Origin: Acidaminobacter sp. | Lineage (GTDB): Bacteria; Bacillota_A; Clostridia; Peptostreptococcales; Acidaminobacteraceae | Assembly: GCA_009881125.1 (NCBI GenBank) | Contig: WXFH01000017.1 | Span: 1-64,000 of the forward strand | Direction of reading: 5' to 3' | DNA: 64,000 nucleotides | Shown: in pieces, positions 51,900 through 59,677 of the stretch | How positions within the stretch are numbered: the first letter of the stretch is position 1 | How the letters are laid out: every line of letters starts with the position of its first letter | Position numbers and translations under genes: made by a program | Notes under the pieces: model-generated | Databases searched by the model: none | Seen by the model: only the letters and a program-made list of their open reading frames with translations | What the model was told of the DNA's origin: nothing

Positions 51900-52724
51900 G
51901 TGAAGAACAGCGAACTTGTCAGCAAGTATATGCGCGACTCGCGCCTTCCACATATCTGGTGCCCGGGCTGCGGCCACGGCATCATCATGCACTCCATCAT
52001 CCGTGCCATTGAAAACCTCGGTCTTGACAAAGACAAGGTCACAATTGTATCGGGTATTGGCTGCTCTTCCAGAGCCCCTGGCTACATGGACTTCAACACG
52101 CTTCACACGACCCATGGCCGTGCGCTCGCGTTTGCTACAGGCATCAAGCTTGCGAAGCCTGACATGAAAGTCATCGTCATCTCCGGTGACGGCGACGCGT
52201 CTGCTATAGGCGGCAACCACTTGATCCATGCTGCCAGAAGAAACATCGGCATCACGACGATCGTCTTTAACAACAACATCTACGGCATGACCGGCGGTCA
52301 GTACTCACCAACGACGCCGCATGGCGATTTTGGCACCACCGCGCCTTACGGCAACATCGACCGTCCGTTTGACATCGCGAACCTCGCTGCTGCTGCCGGC
52401 GCAACTTACGCTGCCAGAACTACAGCGTTCCACGCGACTCAAATGACGAACTACATCCAGAAAGCGATTGCACACGAAGGGTTCTCCCTCGTTGAAGCGA
52501 TTTCCGTCTGCCCGACTTACTACGGCCGTAAGAACAAAAAAGGCTCTGCTGTCGCTATGATGAACTTCCTCAAAGAGTCCTTCGTCGACGTCAAAGCCGC
52601 TGAGCGTATGACGCCGGAACAGCTCCAGGGCAAGTTCCTGATGGGCGAGTTCAAGCACAACACGCAGCTGCCTGAATACTCGGCTGAGTACCAAAAAATC
52701 GTAGACCGCTTGAGGAAGGAGTAA
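51900..52724 (+). CDS. korB: 2-oxoacid:ferredoxin oxidoreductase beta subunit
   Basis: This 274-residue ThDP-binding subunit shows CPGCGHGIIMHSIIRA, GIGCSSRAPGYMDFNTLHTTHGRAL and the ThDP motif ISGDGDASAIGGNHLIHAARRNIGITTIVFNNNIYGMTGGQ. GTG start directly after the korA stop, with AAGGAGG at the end of korA. The TPTTPHGDF-like segment is typical of 2-oxoglutarate members. Confidence 0.94.
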   Translation: MKNSELVSKYMRDSRLPHIWCPGCGHGIIMHSIIRAIENLGLDKDKVTIVSGIGCSSRAPGYMDFNTLHTTHGRALAFATGIKLAKPDMKVIVISGDGDASAIGGNHLIHAARRNIGITTIVFNNNIYGMTGGQYSPTTPHGDFGTTAPYGNIDRPFDIANLAAAAGATYAARTTAFHATQMTNYIQKAIAHEGFSLVEAISVCPTYYGRKNKKGSAVAMMNFLKESFVDVKAAERMTPEQLQGKFLMGEFKHNTQLPEYSAEYQKIVDRLRKE

Positions 52725-52729
52725 TTGTC

Positions 52730-53266
52730 ATGGGAAACCAATTTGAACTCAGACTCTCCGGATCCGGCGGACAAGGCCTGATCCTGGCAGGAATCATTCT
52801 GGCGGAGGCGGCCATCAACTCCGGCCTCAATGCCATTCAGACACAAAGCTACGGCCCTGAAGCCCGCGGCGGCGCTTCCAAGGCTGAAGTCATCATCAGC
52901 GACGCTGAGATCGACTTCCCTAAGGTTCAGGATCTCAACTTGTTCCTGGCCCTTACACAAGACGCTTGCGACAAGTATATCAAAGGCATCAATCCAAATG
53001 GTATTGTCGTCGTTGACGACTCCATCACGCTTCCTGCGGATCTGAAGGCTGGCAAGATTTACAGCCTTCCAATCATCAGCACGGCGACAGACAAGCTCGG
53101 CAAAGGCATTGTTGCTAATATTGTCGCCATCGGCGTACTCACTGAACTGATTGACGTTCTGACCAGAGAGCAAGTTGAAGGCGCAGTCCTCGCCCGCGTT
53201 CCAAAGGGCACCATTGACCTCAACCGCTCAGCCCTCATTGAAGGCTATGCATTGGTCAACAATTAA
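52730..53266 (+). CDS. korC: 2-oxoacid:ferredoxin oxidoreductase gamma subunit
   Basis: This 178-residue subunit begins ELRLSGSGGQGLILAGIILAEAAINSGLNAIQTQSYGPEARGGASKAEVIIS, the gamma-subunit signature, and completes the korDABC complex. It lies five bases after korB, whose end supplies GAGGAAGGAG. The next gene is an RpiR regulator 26 bases on. Confidence 0.93.
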   Translation: MGNQFELRLSGSGGQGLILAGIILAEAAINSGLNAIQTQSYGPEARGGASKAEVIISDAEIDFPKVQDLNLFLALTQDACDKYIKGINPNGIVVVDDSITLPADLKAGKIYSLPIISTATDKLGKGIVANIVAIGVLTELIDVLTREQVEGAVLARVPKGTIDLNRSALIEGYALVNN

Positions 53267-53292
53267 TTATCCCAGGAAGGGCGGTCTTGGCC

Positions 53293-54153
53293 ATGGCCGA
53301 TCATAATGATTTACTCAATCGCATAGAGAAAAATTATATTAAACTGAGTAAAGGTCAAAAGCGGATTGCTGACTTTATCCTCCAGAACTACGACAAAGTG
53401 GCGTTTATGACAGCTTCCACCCTGGGTGATTCCACGGGCGTGAGCGAATCCACGGTCGTACGCTTTGCCAACGCCCTGGGCTATGACGGGTATCCCAAGC
53501 TGCAGAAGGGTCTTCAGGAATCCATCAAGACCAAGCTGACCACAGTTCAGCGCTTTGAGCTTTCCAAGGATTTGGAGAAGGAATCCAGTTATACGAAAAA
53601 GGTCATGAACGCGGACATGGACAACATCCGGCGCACGCTGGACGGCGTGGATGAAGAGACCATGACCCAGATCGTCGAGGAGATTCACAACGCCCGGCGC
53701 GTTTATATCCTGGGCATGCGCAGTTCCTCCGTTCTGGCCAATTACCTCGGCTTTTACCTCAACTTCATCCTGAAGGATGTGGTCGTGGTCACTGCCGGCG
53801 CGCTGGATGTCTTTGACCACCTCGTCAATATCACCAAAGACGACCTGCTCATCACCATTTCCTTCCCGCGCTACGCGAAGCGGACCTTTGAGATCGTTGA
53901 GTTTGCGACGACTCAGGGAGCGACTATCATAGGCATCACAGACAGCCCTATGGCGCCCCTTGTGCCTATGGTCAAGCACTCACTCTTCGCCCGCTACGGC
54001 ATGAACACCTTTATCGACTCCCTGGTCGCGCCTATGAGCCTCATCAACGCGCTGATCCAGATGGTTTCGATCAAGGAAATGGAACGTGTGGAAGAAAACT
54101 TCGAGAAGCTCGAGAATATCTGGAACGAATATAAGATCTACAACCCTAAGTGA
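53293..54153 (+). CDS. RpiR/MurR family regulator with SIS domain
   Basis: This 286-residue regulator has an N-terminal helix-turn-helix (LNRIEKNYIKLSKGQKRIADFILQNYDKVAFMTASTLGDSTGVSESTVVRFANALG) and a C-terminal SIS domain (ARRVYILGMRSSSVLANYLGFYL...LLITISFPRYAKRTFEIVEFA) that would sense a phosphosugar or similar. Lying 26 bases after korC it is probably co-transcribed. ATG at 53293 is chosen; an in-frame TTG at 53287 is close to AGGAAGGGCGG. Confidence 0.88.
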   Translation: MADHNDLLNRIEKNYIKLSKGQKRIADFILQNYDKVAFMTASTLGDSTGVSESTVVRFANALGYDGYPKLQKGLQESIKTKLTTVQRFELSKDLEKESSYTKKVMNADMDNIRRTLDGVDEETMTQIVEEIHNARRVYILGMRSSSVLANYLGFYLNFILKDVVVVTAGALDVFDHLVNITKDDLLITISFPRYAKRTFEIVEFATTQGATIIGITDSPMAPLVPMVKHSLFARYGMNTFIDSLVAPMSLINALIQMVSIKEMERVEENFEKLENIWNEYKIYNPK

Positions 54154-54206
54154 TTCTGTGACCGCCTGTTCAGGCCGGTGCGCATGTCATCCAAGAAATG
54201 CAGGGG

Positions 54207-54237
54207 GGAGGCCAGCCAAAGACGCGGCCTCCTTTTT
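54207..54237 (+). terminator. Terminator of the kor-rpiR unit
   Basis: GGAGGCC (54207-54213) pairs with GGCCTCC (54226-54232), then TTTTT. Confidence 0.85.
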
Positions 54238-54374
54238 GTGTTGGTTCAAGAAGCTTTTTGTGAAAATTTTTCGGTTCCCCTGGCGGTTTAGGCAATTTAC
54301 GCGCTTTAGTCAGTATAGGTGGTTTAATTCAGACACGCGCTGATGGGTTCCTTGCAAACTATGGACCGCCGGCC

Positions 54375-54403
54375 TTGCGACGCTTTTTATATTGTATTAT
54401 AAT
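54375..54403 (+). promoter_or_regulatory. SigA-type promoter of cmk
   Basis: TTGCGA (54375-54380), 17-base spacer, perfect TATAAT (54398-54403), 37 bases before the cmk start. Confidence 0.75.
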
Positions 54404-54440
54404 GAGATGATAAGCATTTTCAACGAAGGAGTTTTGCCAT

Positions 54441-55196
54441 ATGGAATCAGATTCGACTAGTAAAATCCAGATTGCGCTGGACGGGCCCGCCGGCTCGGGC
54501 AAGAGCACTGTTGCCCGCAGGGTGGCCAAAGCGCTGGGCTGTGACTATATAGACACCGGCGCCATGTACCGGGCCATTGCCCTGAAGTTCATTGAAACCG
54601 GCCTCTTTCAAAAGCTGGATGGATATGCCGATGGTCGCGAAAACACACCCCCAAGCACCCCCGAACTGACCCCTGAACTCGACCTCGAAATTGATCACCT
54701 TCTGGATACCACCGGCCTGGAGCTCTACACTGAACAGGTCATTCTGGACGGAAGGGACGTCTCAGAGGCCATCCGGACTCAGGAAGTCACCCGCCGGGTC
54801 TCTCAGGTAGCTGCCATGTCGGCAGTGCGCAGGCACCTGGTCAAAATGCAGCGCGCCCAGGCAGAGGGCCGAAGCGTCGTCATGGACGGCCGCGATATTG
54901 GCACCGTGGTGCTCCCTGAAACGCGCTACAAATTCTTCCTGACAGCCTCCCTTGAAGAGCGGGCACGCAGGCGGTTCCTGGAGTTTGAAGCCCGGGGCTT
55001 TTCCGCAGACTTCGACACGATCCTTAAAGACATTGCCCACCGGGATCAGGTGGACAGCAGCCGCGAGGATTCTCCGCTGGTCATGGCGGAGGACGCGTTT
55101 CGCATTGATACCACGGGAAAGAGTATTGACCAGGTCGTGGCAGCTATCTGCGACGCTGTAGAAAAGTTGCGAAGAGGGGAGGCGCCTCCGTGCTGA
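54441..55196 (+). CDS. cmk: Cytidylate kinase
   Basis: Cmk phosphorylates CMP and dCMP. The P-loop is ALDGPAGSGKSTVARRVAKALG, then YIDTGAMYRAIAL, MDGRDIGTVVLPETRYKFFLTA and RDQVDSSREDSPL. At 251 residues it is about 25-30 longer than usual. Part of the extra length is the segment GYADGRENTPPSTPELTPELD near residue 60-80, which contains a GCCGATGGT copy and lies in the variable NMP-binding region. It overlaps plsC by seven bases. Confidence 0.95.
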   Translation: MESDSTSKIQIALDGPAGSGKSTVARRVAKALGCDYIDTGAMYRAIALKFIETGLFQKLDGYADGRENTPPSTPELTPELDLEIDHLLDTTGLELYTEQVILDGRDVSEAIRTQEVTRRVSQVAAMSAVRRHLVKMQRAQAEGRSVVMDGRDIGTVVLPETRYKFFLTASLEERARRRFLEFEARGFSADFDTILKDIAHRDQVDSSREDSPLVMAEDAFRIDTTGKSIDQVVAAICDAVEKLRRGEAPPC

Positions 55197-55780
55197 AGGT
55201 ATTTATCAAATTCATTTTCAATGTGCTTTACCGGGTGATCTACCGGGTAGAGGTCGTTGGACGCGAAAACTGGGACCCCGCTCAGCCCAAAGTCGTCTGT
55301 CCCAATCATATCGATTACAAAGATCCGCTGGTGTTTGGCACCTTTATCCCGGACTACATCCGCTTCATGGCTAAAAAAGAGCTGTTCAGCAACCGGCTTT
55401 TCGATTGGTTCTTCAGGGGCTGCGGCGGGTTCCCCGTGGACCGGACCGGCAACGATATTGGCGCGGTCAAGGCGGCGCTGCGGTTTCTCAAAGGTGGGGA
55501 AAGCGTGCTGATTTTTGCGGAAGGAACGCGTAATCCGGGTCTGACCCCGCTGCCGCCCAAAGCGGGTGTGGGCATGATTGCACACAAGGCTGGGGTACCC
55601 ATTCAGCCGGTGACCATAGATTCAACCTATAAATTTTTCTCAAAAGTGCGGATCATTATCCATCCCTTGGTAACCCTTCAGTTTGAGGGCAAACCCACCG
55701 GTCCGGATTATGAAAATGCGGTGTTTGAGATTCTAAAAAATGTCTATGCTCACATTGAGCTTTACAAGGGGAGGGCATAG
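55190..55780 (+). CDS. plsC: 1-acyl-sn-glycerol-3-phosphate acyltransferase
   Basis: PlsC makes phosphatidic acid at the membrane. The 196-residue protein has the HX4D-type motif in CPNHIDYKDPLVFG, RGCGGFPVDRTGNDIGAVKAAL and the FAEGTRNPG motif. GTG start overlaps the cmk stop after GAGGGGAGGCGCC. Between cmk and ispH, the usual order in Clostridia. Confidence 0.94.
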   Translation: MLKVFIKFIFNVLYRVIYRVEVVGRENWDPAQPKVVCPNHIDYKDPLVFGTFIPDYIRFMAKKELFSNRLFDWFFRGCGGFPVDRTGNDIGAVKAALRFLKGGESVLIFAEGTRNPGLTPLPPKAGVGMIAHKAGVPIQPVTIDSTYKFFSKVRIIIHPLVTLQFEGKPTGPDYENAVFEILKNVYAHIELYKGRA

Positions 55781-55784
55781 GTCC

Positions 55785-56657
55785 ATGAATATCAGAATAG
55801 CCTCTGCCTCCGGATTTTGCTTTGGCGTCAAGCGTGCACTGGAGCTGACTTTGGATGCCAGGAAGGCTCCTGCAGGCGCGGTCACCTATGGCGAGCTGAT
55901 TCACAACCGGGATGTGGTTCGAAAGCTGGAACAAGAAGGCGTCAGCGTCATTGAGGATCTGAAGGAGGTTCAGGGTACCGGCAAAACCGTGGTCATCCGT
56001 TCCCACGGTGTCCCCAAGTCCTTTCACGATGAGGCGGCTTCCCTTGGAATTCCATTGGTGGATGGCACGTGTCCTTTCGTAAAAAAAATCCACAGACTCG
56101 TGGACGGCTTCAGTCAGGATGGTTCAGCAGTAATGATTGTAGGCACTGCCACGCATCCGGAGGTTGTCGGCATTGCCGGCTGGTGTCATGGTCCGGTGTT
56201 TGTGGTGGATTCTCTGGAGGCGCTTGTGGCTTGGGAGAGCCAGAACATATCTGCCGATGGTCACTTCTCCCACCCCCTCATGCTGGTGGCACAGACAACC
56301 ATACGCCTGTCTCTGTGGGACTCGGTTTACGCACACCTATCTGAGCGCGCCATGCATCTTGTCGCACACAACACGATCTGCAAAGCCACCTCCGAACGAC
56401 AGGCGAGCGCAGAGACCCTTTCTTCCGAAGTCGACTGCATGCTGGTGGTAGGGGGTCCCCATTCGTCAAATACAAAGAAACTCTACGAAATTTGTAAAAA
56501 AAATTGTGAAAATACCTATTTTATTGAATCTGCGGCAGATTTACAGATGATAAATTTGTTGAACTGTGATAATATAGGAATAACGGCTGGAGCATCCACA
56601 CCGGATTGGGTGATGGATGACATCTTGAATCAGTTAAAAAAAATTTCAAATAGTTGA
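55785..56657 (+). CDS. ispH: 4-hydroxy-3-methylbut-2-enyl diphosphate reductase
   Basis: The last enzyme of the MEP pathway, a [4Fe-4S] protein. Cluster cysteines lie in SGFCFGVKRALE, VDGTCPFVKKIH and HNTICKATSERQ; HGVPKSFHDEA and GGPHSSNTKKLYEIC are conserved. Normal length of 290. The start at 55785 follows AAGGGGAGGGC and is preferred to an upstream frame reading back into plsC. The segment SADGHFSHP near 155 contains a motif copy in a variable loop. It pairs with dxs and ispA elsewhere in the window. Confidence 0.95.
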   Translation: MNIRIASASGFCFGVKRALELTLDARKAPAGAVTYGELIHNRDVVRKLEQEGVSVIEDLKEVQGTGKTVVIRSHGVPKSFHDEAASLGIPLVDGTCPFVKKIHRLVDGFSQDGSAVMIVGTATHPEVVGIAGWCHGPVFVVDSLEALVAWESQNISADGHFSHPLMLVAQTTIRLSLWDSVYAHLSERAMHLVAHNTICKATSERQASAETLSSEVDCMLVVGGPHSSNTKKLYEICKKNCENTYFIESAADLQMINLLNCDNIGITAGASTPDWVMDDILNQLKKISNS

Positions 56658-56673
56658 AGGCGAGGTAACCTAC

Positions 56674-57840
56674 ATGGAAAACAACTCAATGGAACAATTC
56701 ATGGATCAGATTGACGAGTCTTTACGCGCTCCGCGCAGCGGATCGATCGTAAAAGGCAAAGTTGTCCAGGTCAAAAGTGACGAGATCATCGTCAACATTG
56801 GATATAAAGCGGATGGCGTCATTCCTCTCGAAGAGATCTCAAGCGCAGCAACACCAGCTGATCTCAGCGTTTTCGAAGAGAATCAGGAAATCGAAGTTTA
56901 TGTCATCAAAAATGACAATGGCGACGGCAACGTCCTCTTGTCCCTCAAGCGCGTCAGCATGTACGCAGACTGGGGTCTTCTCGAGGAAGCTTATGCTGCT
57001 GAGCAGGAGATTGAAGTCAAAGTCACTGAAACCGTCAAAGGCGGCGTCGTCGCTTACTATCAGGAAGCGCGCGGCTTTATCCCTGCATCCCAGATTTCTA
57101 CCCGTTATGTCAACGATCTCAAGGAATACGTTGGCAAGACAATGATGGTCAAAATCATCGAGTTCAACCGCGAAAAGCGCCGCGCTGTCTTCTCACGAAA
57201 GACTGTTCTTCAAAAAGAGAACGCTGCGAAGAAGGAAGCGGTTTGGGAAAAAGTCTTTGAAGGCGCTGTCGTTCAAGGCGAAGTCAAGCGCATCACAAGC
57301 TTTGGCGTCTTTATCGACCTCGGCGGCATCGACGGCATGGCACACATTTCAGAACTCACTTGGGGCCGCATCAACAAGCCGCAGGAAGTTGTCAAAATTG
57401 GTGATGTCGTAGAAGTCAAAGTTATTTCTATCGATAAAGAAACTGAGAAGATTTCCCTCAGCATTAAGCAGCTCAAAGGCGACCCTTGGACGACGTTCAT
57501 GGATCACTACACAATCGGCGGCATCTTCGAGTCCAAAGTCGTCAATCTGACTGACTTTGGTGCATTCGTCGAGCTCGAGCCGGGTGTTGAAGGCCTTGTC
57601 CACGTTTCTCAAATCGCGCGCAAGCGTGTAGAGAAGCCTTCTGACGAGCTTAAAGTCGGCGAGAAGCGTCTCGTCAAGCTCCTGGATGTGGATCTCGAAA
57701 ACCGCAGAATCAAGCTTTCCATGAAGGAAGCTGAAGAAGAAGCGGCTGAGGAAGCGGAAGAAGCAGAAGTTGTCGAGACTATCGAAGCAACTGTTGACGG
57801 CGCGTTCTCTGATGATGTTGAGGCTTCTGAGGAAGAGTAA
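56674..57840 (+). CDS. rpsA: 30S ribosomal protein S1-like, four S1 domains
   Basis: This 388-residue RNA-binding protein has four S1 repeats: SGSIVKGKVVQVKSDEIIVNIGYKADGVIPLEEI; a second at about 100-165; VVQGEVKRITSFGVFIDLGGIDGMAHISELTWGRI; and GGIFESKVVNLTDFGAFVELEPGVEGLVHVSQIARKRV. An acidic tail follows. Firmicute S1 proteins of this length occur after ispH and may help translation initiation. The start follows GAAGGCGAGG. Confidence 0.94.
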   Translation: MENNSMEQFMDQIDESLRAPRSGSIVKGKVVQVKSDEIIVNIGYKADGVIPLEEISSAATPADLSVFEENQEIEVYVIKNDNGDGNVLLSLKRVSMYADWGLLEEAYAAEQEIEVKVTETVKGGVVAYYQEARGFIPASQISTRYVNDLKEYVGKTMMVKIIEFNREKRRAVFSRKTVLQKENAAKKEAVWEKVFEGAVVQGEVKRITSFGVFIDLGGIDGMAHISELTWGRINKPQEVVKIGDVVEVKVISIDKETEKISLSIKQLKGDPWTTFMDHYTIGGIFESKVVNLTDFGAFVELEPGVEGLVHVSQIARKRVEKPSDELKVGEKRLVKLLDVDLENRRIKLSMKEAEEEAAEEAEEAEVVETIEATVDGAFSDDVEASEEE

Positions 57841-57866
57841 TTAAGCGAGTTTGGAGATTATAATGA

Positions 57867-57890
57867 AGGGGTTGCTGCAACGCAGCCCCT
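57867..57890 (+). terminator. Terminator hairpin 1 after rpsA
   Basis: AGGGGTTGC pairs with GCAGCCCCT around TGCAAC, followed by CAAAAATAG; no T run, so weak by itself. Confidence 0.5.
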
Positions 57891-57892
57891 CA

Positions 57893-57937
57893 AAAATAGA
57901 CAGATGGAAATCACATTGATGACCATCTGTCTATTTT
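57893..57937. terminator. 15-bp perfect hairpin between convergent genes
   Basis: AAAATAGACAGATGG (57893-57907) and CCATCTGTCTATTTT (57923-57937) pair perfectly. The right arm is GATGACCATCTGTC, close to the GACCATCGGC motif but altered. It may serve both strands. Confidence 0.75.
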
Positions 57938-57955
57938 AATGCAAAAAACAAATCA

Positions 57956-57990
57956 GAACCGGCGCGAAAAAGACGCCGGTTCCTGTTTTT
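57956..57990. terminator. Bidirectional terminator between rpsA and the GPH symporter
   Basis: GAACCGGCG (57956-57964) and CGCCGGTTC (57974-57982), then TGTTTTTTTC; an A-rich flank on the left provides T residues for the opposite strand. Confidence 0.82.
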
Positions 57991-57999
57991 TTCTCACCT

Positions 58000-59424
58000 T
58001 TAAAGTTTGACTCTGCCTTCAGCTATGCGCCGCTGCAGCTCACGATGCACGTCGTTGACTTTGTCGCGATCAAGAGAATAGGGTTTGAATGCCCAATACG
58101 CGAACACAAAGAAGAGAATGCCGCCAAGGGCCAGCACCAGCCCGAGCACCAAGCCTGTATTCGGCGACTGGGCGCCCAGCTCTGCATTGAATCCGGATAA
58201 TTCGAGTACAAAACCGAGCAGAAAAATAGCTACGGATTGCGACAATTTATAGGAAAGGGTCATGCAGCCAAAGAAGACGCCTTCCTGACGCATTCCCACT
58301 TCCAGGGCGTTGACGTCCACCGTGTCAGCAATCATAGACTGGGGCAGGGTATAGAGACCGCCGGTGCCAAAACCAGCCAATAAGCTAAATGGAATTAAGT
58401 GATAAAATTGAAAGTCAAAATAATTTCTGAAAATGACCATAAGCATAAAATATAAGCAGCCAACTATTGAAATCTGAAGACCCAGCTTGATCAATTCACG
58501 TTTTTCCATTTTGTCTGACAGCATTGCCCATACAGGCTGACTCAAGATGCTGATCAGGATCTGGGCGCCTATAATCATAGCTATTCCTGAGCTGTTGAGT
58601 GAAAAGGTGTAGGTGAAGACATGGAGGCCTATGGTATTGATTAAGGCACTGGAGAGGTTGGTGAACAGATAGCCTATGACAACGGCAGTGTAGTCTTTGT
58701 TGGTGAAAGCGTGTCGGATCGATTTTACAAAGTGCTTTATGCCAACCTGTCCTTCAGAGAGAATCCGTCCATTCAAATAGGGGATCATGCGCTTTGTTGT
58801 CAGGATAACACCTGCCATGGAAATCAACATGAGGATCGAGGTTGCCGTACCCATAGCCTGGTAGCCTGCCGGGTTCAGCTGTCCTACCGGGTATTCAGCG
58901 GTGGGCTTGAAAAAGAGGACCAAACCAAGTGCTGCTGTGAAGAAGATTCCCATCAGAAAAAAGGCTGTCTTCACTGCTTGAATCTTCGTGCGCTCCTCGT
59001 AGCCTTCTGTCAGTTCGGCGGAAAGGGCAGTGTAAGGGGTGATATAAATGGTCAGAAAGGTCTTAAGTACGAGGATCCAGGTAGCCATGGAAATAAGTTT
59101 GACCGTTAGGCTCATCTCCGGCTGGATGTACCATAAGAGCGCGTTGCTGAGGGCAATGCCAATACCGCCAATCCAAAGGTAAAGGTGTCTCCGGCCAAAG
59201 CGCTTTGAGCGTGTCTGATCAGATAAATAACCCATGATTGGATCCGAAACGGCATCCCAGATCACGCCTATACTCACAATCATCCCAACCCAGGCGCCGT
59301 TCATGCCGAGAACTGCTGTGGCATAAAACATCAAAAAAGTAGAAACGGCCTGGGAGATTACCCCATAGCCAAAATTTCCAAATCCATAACCCCATAATGT
59401 GTTTTGCTTCAGAGTCGATTGCAT
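58000..59424 (-). CDS. GPH/MelB-type sodium:sugar symporter family protein
   Basis: This 474-residue membrane protein has twelve hydrophobic segments in the glycoside-pentoside-hexuronide symporter layout. VIWDAVSDPIMGYLSDQTRSKRFGRRHLYLWIGG is the family's first loop with the cation-binding Asp. Substrate is unknown. ATG 59424 is chosen; GTG 59442 is an alternative but lies in the likely ribosome-binding stretch AGGTGAGGG. Opposite strand to its neighbours. Confidence 0.88.
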   Translation of the reverse strand: MQSTLKQNTLWGYGFGNFGYGVISQAVSTFLMFYATAVLGMNGAWVGMIVSIGVIWDAVSDPIMGYLSDQTRSKRFGRRHLYLWIGGIGIALSNALLWYIQPEMSLTVKLISMATWILVLKTFLTIYITPYTALSAELTEGYEERTKIQAVKTAFFLMGIFFTAALGLVLFFKPTAEYPVGQLNPAGYQAMGTATSILMLISMAGVILTTKRMIPYLNGRILSEGQVGIKHFVKSIRHAFTNKDYTAVVIGYLFTNLSSALINTIGLHVFTYTFSLNSSGIAMIIGAQILISILSQPVWAMLSDKMEKRELIKLGLQISIVGCLYFMLMVIFRNYFDFQFYHLIPFSLLAGFGTGGLYTLPQSMIADTVDVNALEVGMRQEGVFFGCMTLSYKLSQSVAIFLLGFVLELSGFNAELGAQSPNTGLVLGLVLALGGILFFVFAYWAFKPYSLDRDKVNDVHRELQRRIAEGRVKL

Positions 59425-59586
59425 ATGGACGGGATCCCTCACCTAAATAAGATTTTTTGCATCATCTGTTTTGAATGACTCAGTAATAGTATTATACACC
59501 TAAAAGGAGAAAAAGCGTCATGGTGTTCACACATTGTTTACATATAAAATCTTTCACTATTTCTTCTGACTTGAAAAGCGTTCAGG

Positions 59587-59615
59587 TTGGTGCCATCTAA
59601 AATTTCTGATATAAT
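59587..59615 (+). promoter_or_regulatory. SigA-type promoter of miaB-mutS-mutL
   Basis: TTGGTG (59587-59592), 17 bases, TATAAT (59610-59615), 62 bases before the miaB start. Confidence 0.68.
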
Positions 59616-59677
59616 AAAGGGATGAAATTTTATCGCTTCAAATAGCTGATTTTAAGTTTTTATGAGGAGGAAACACA

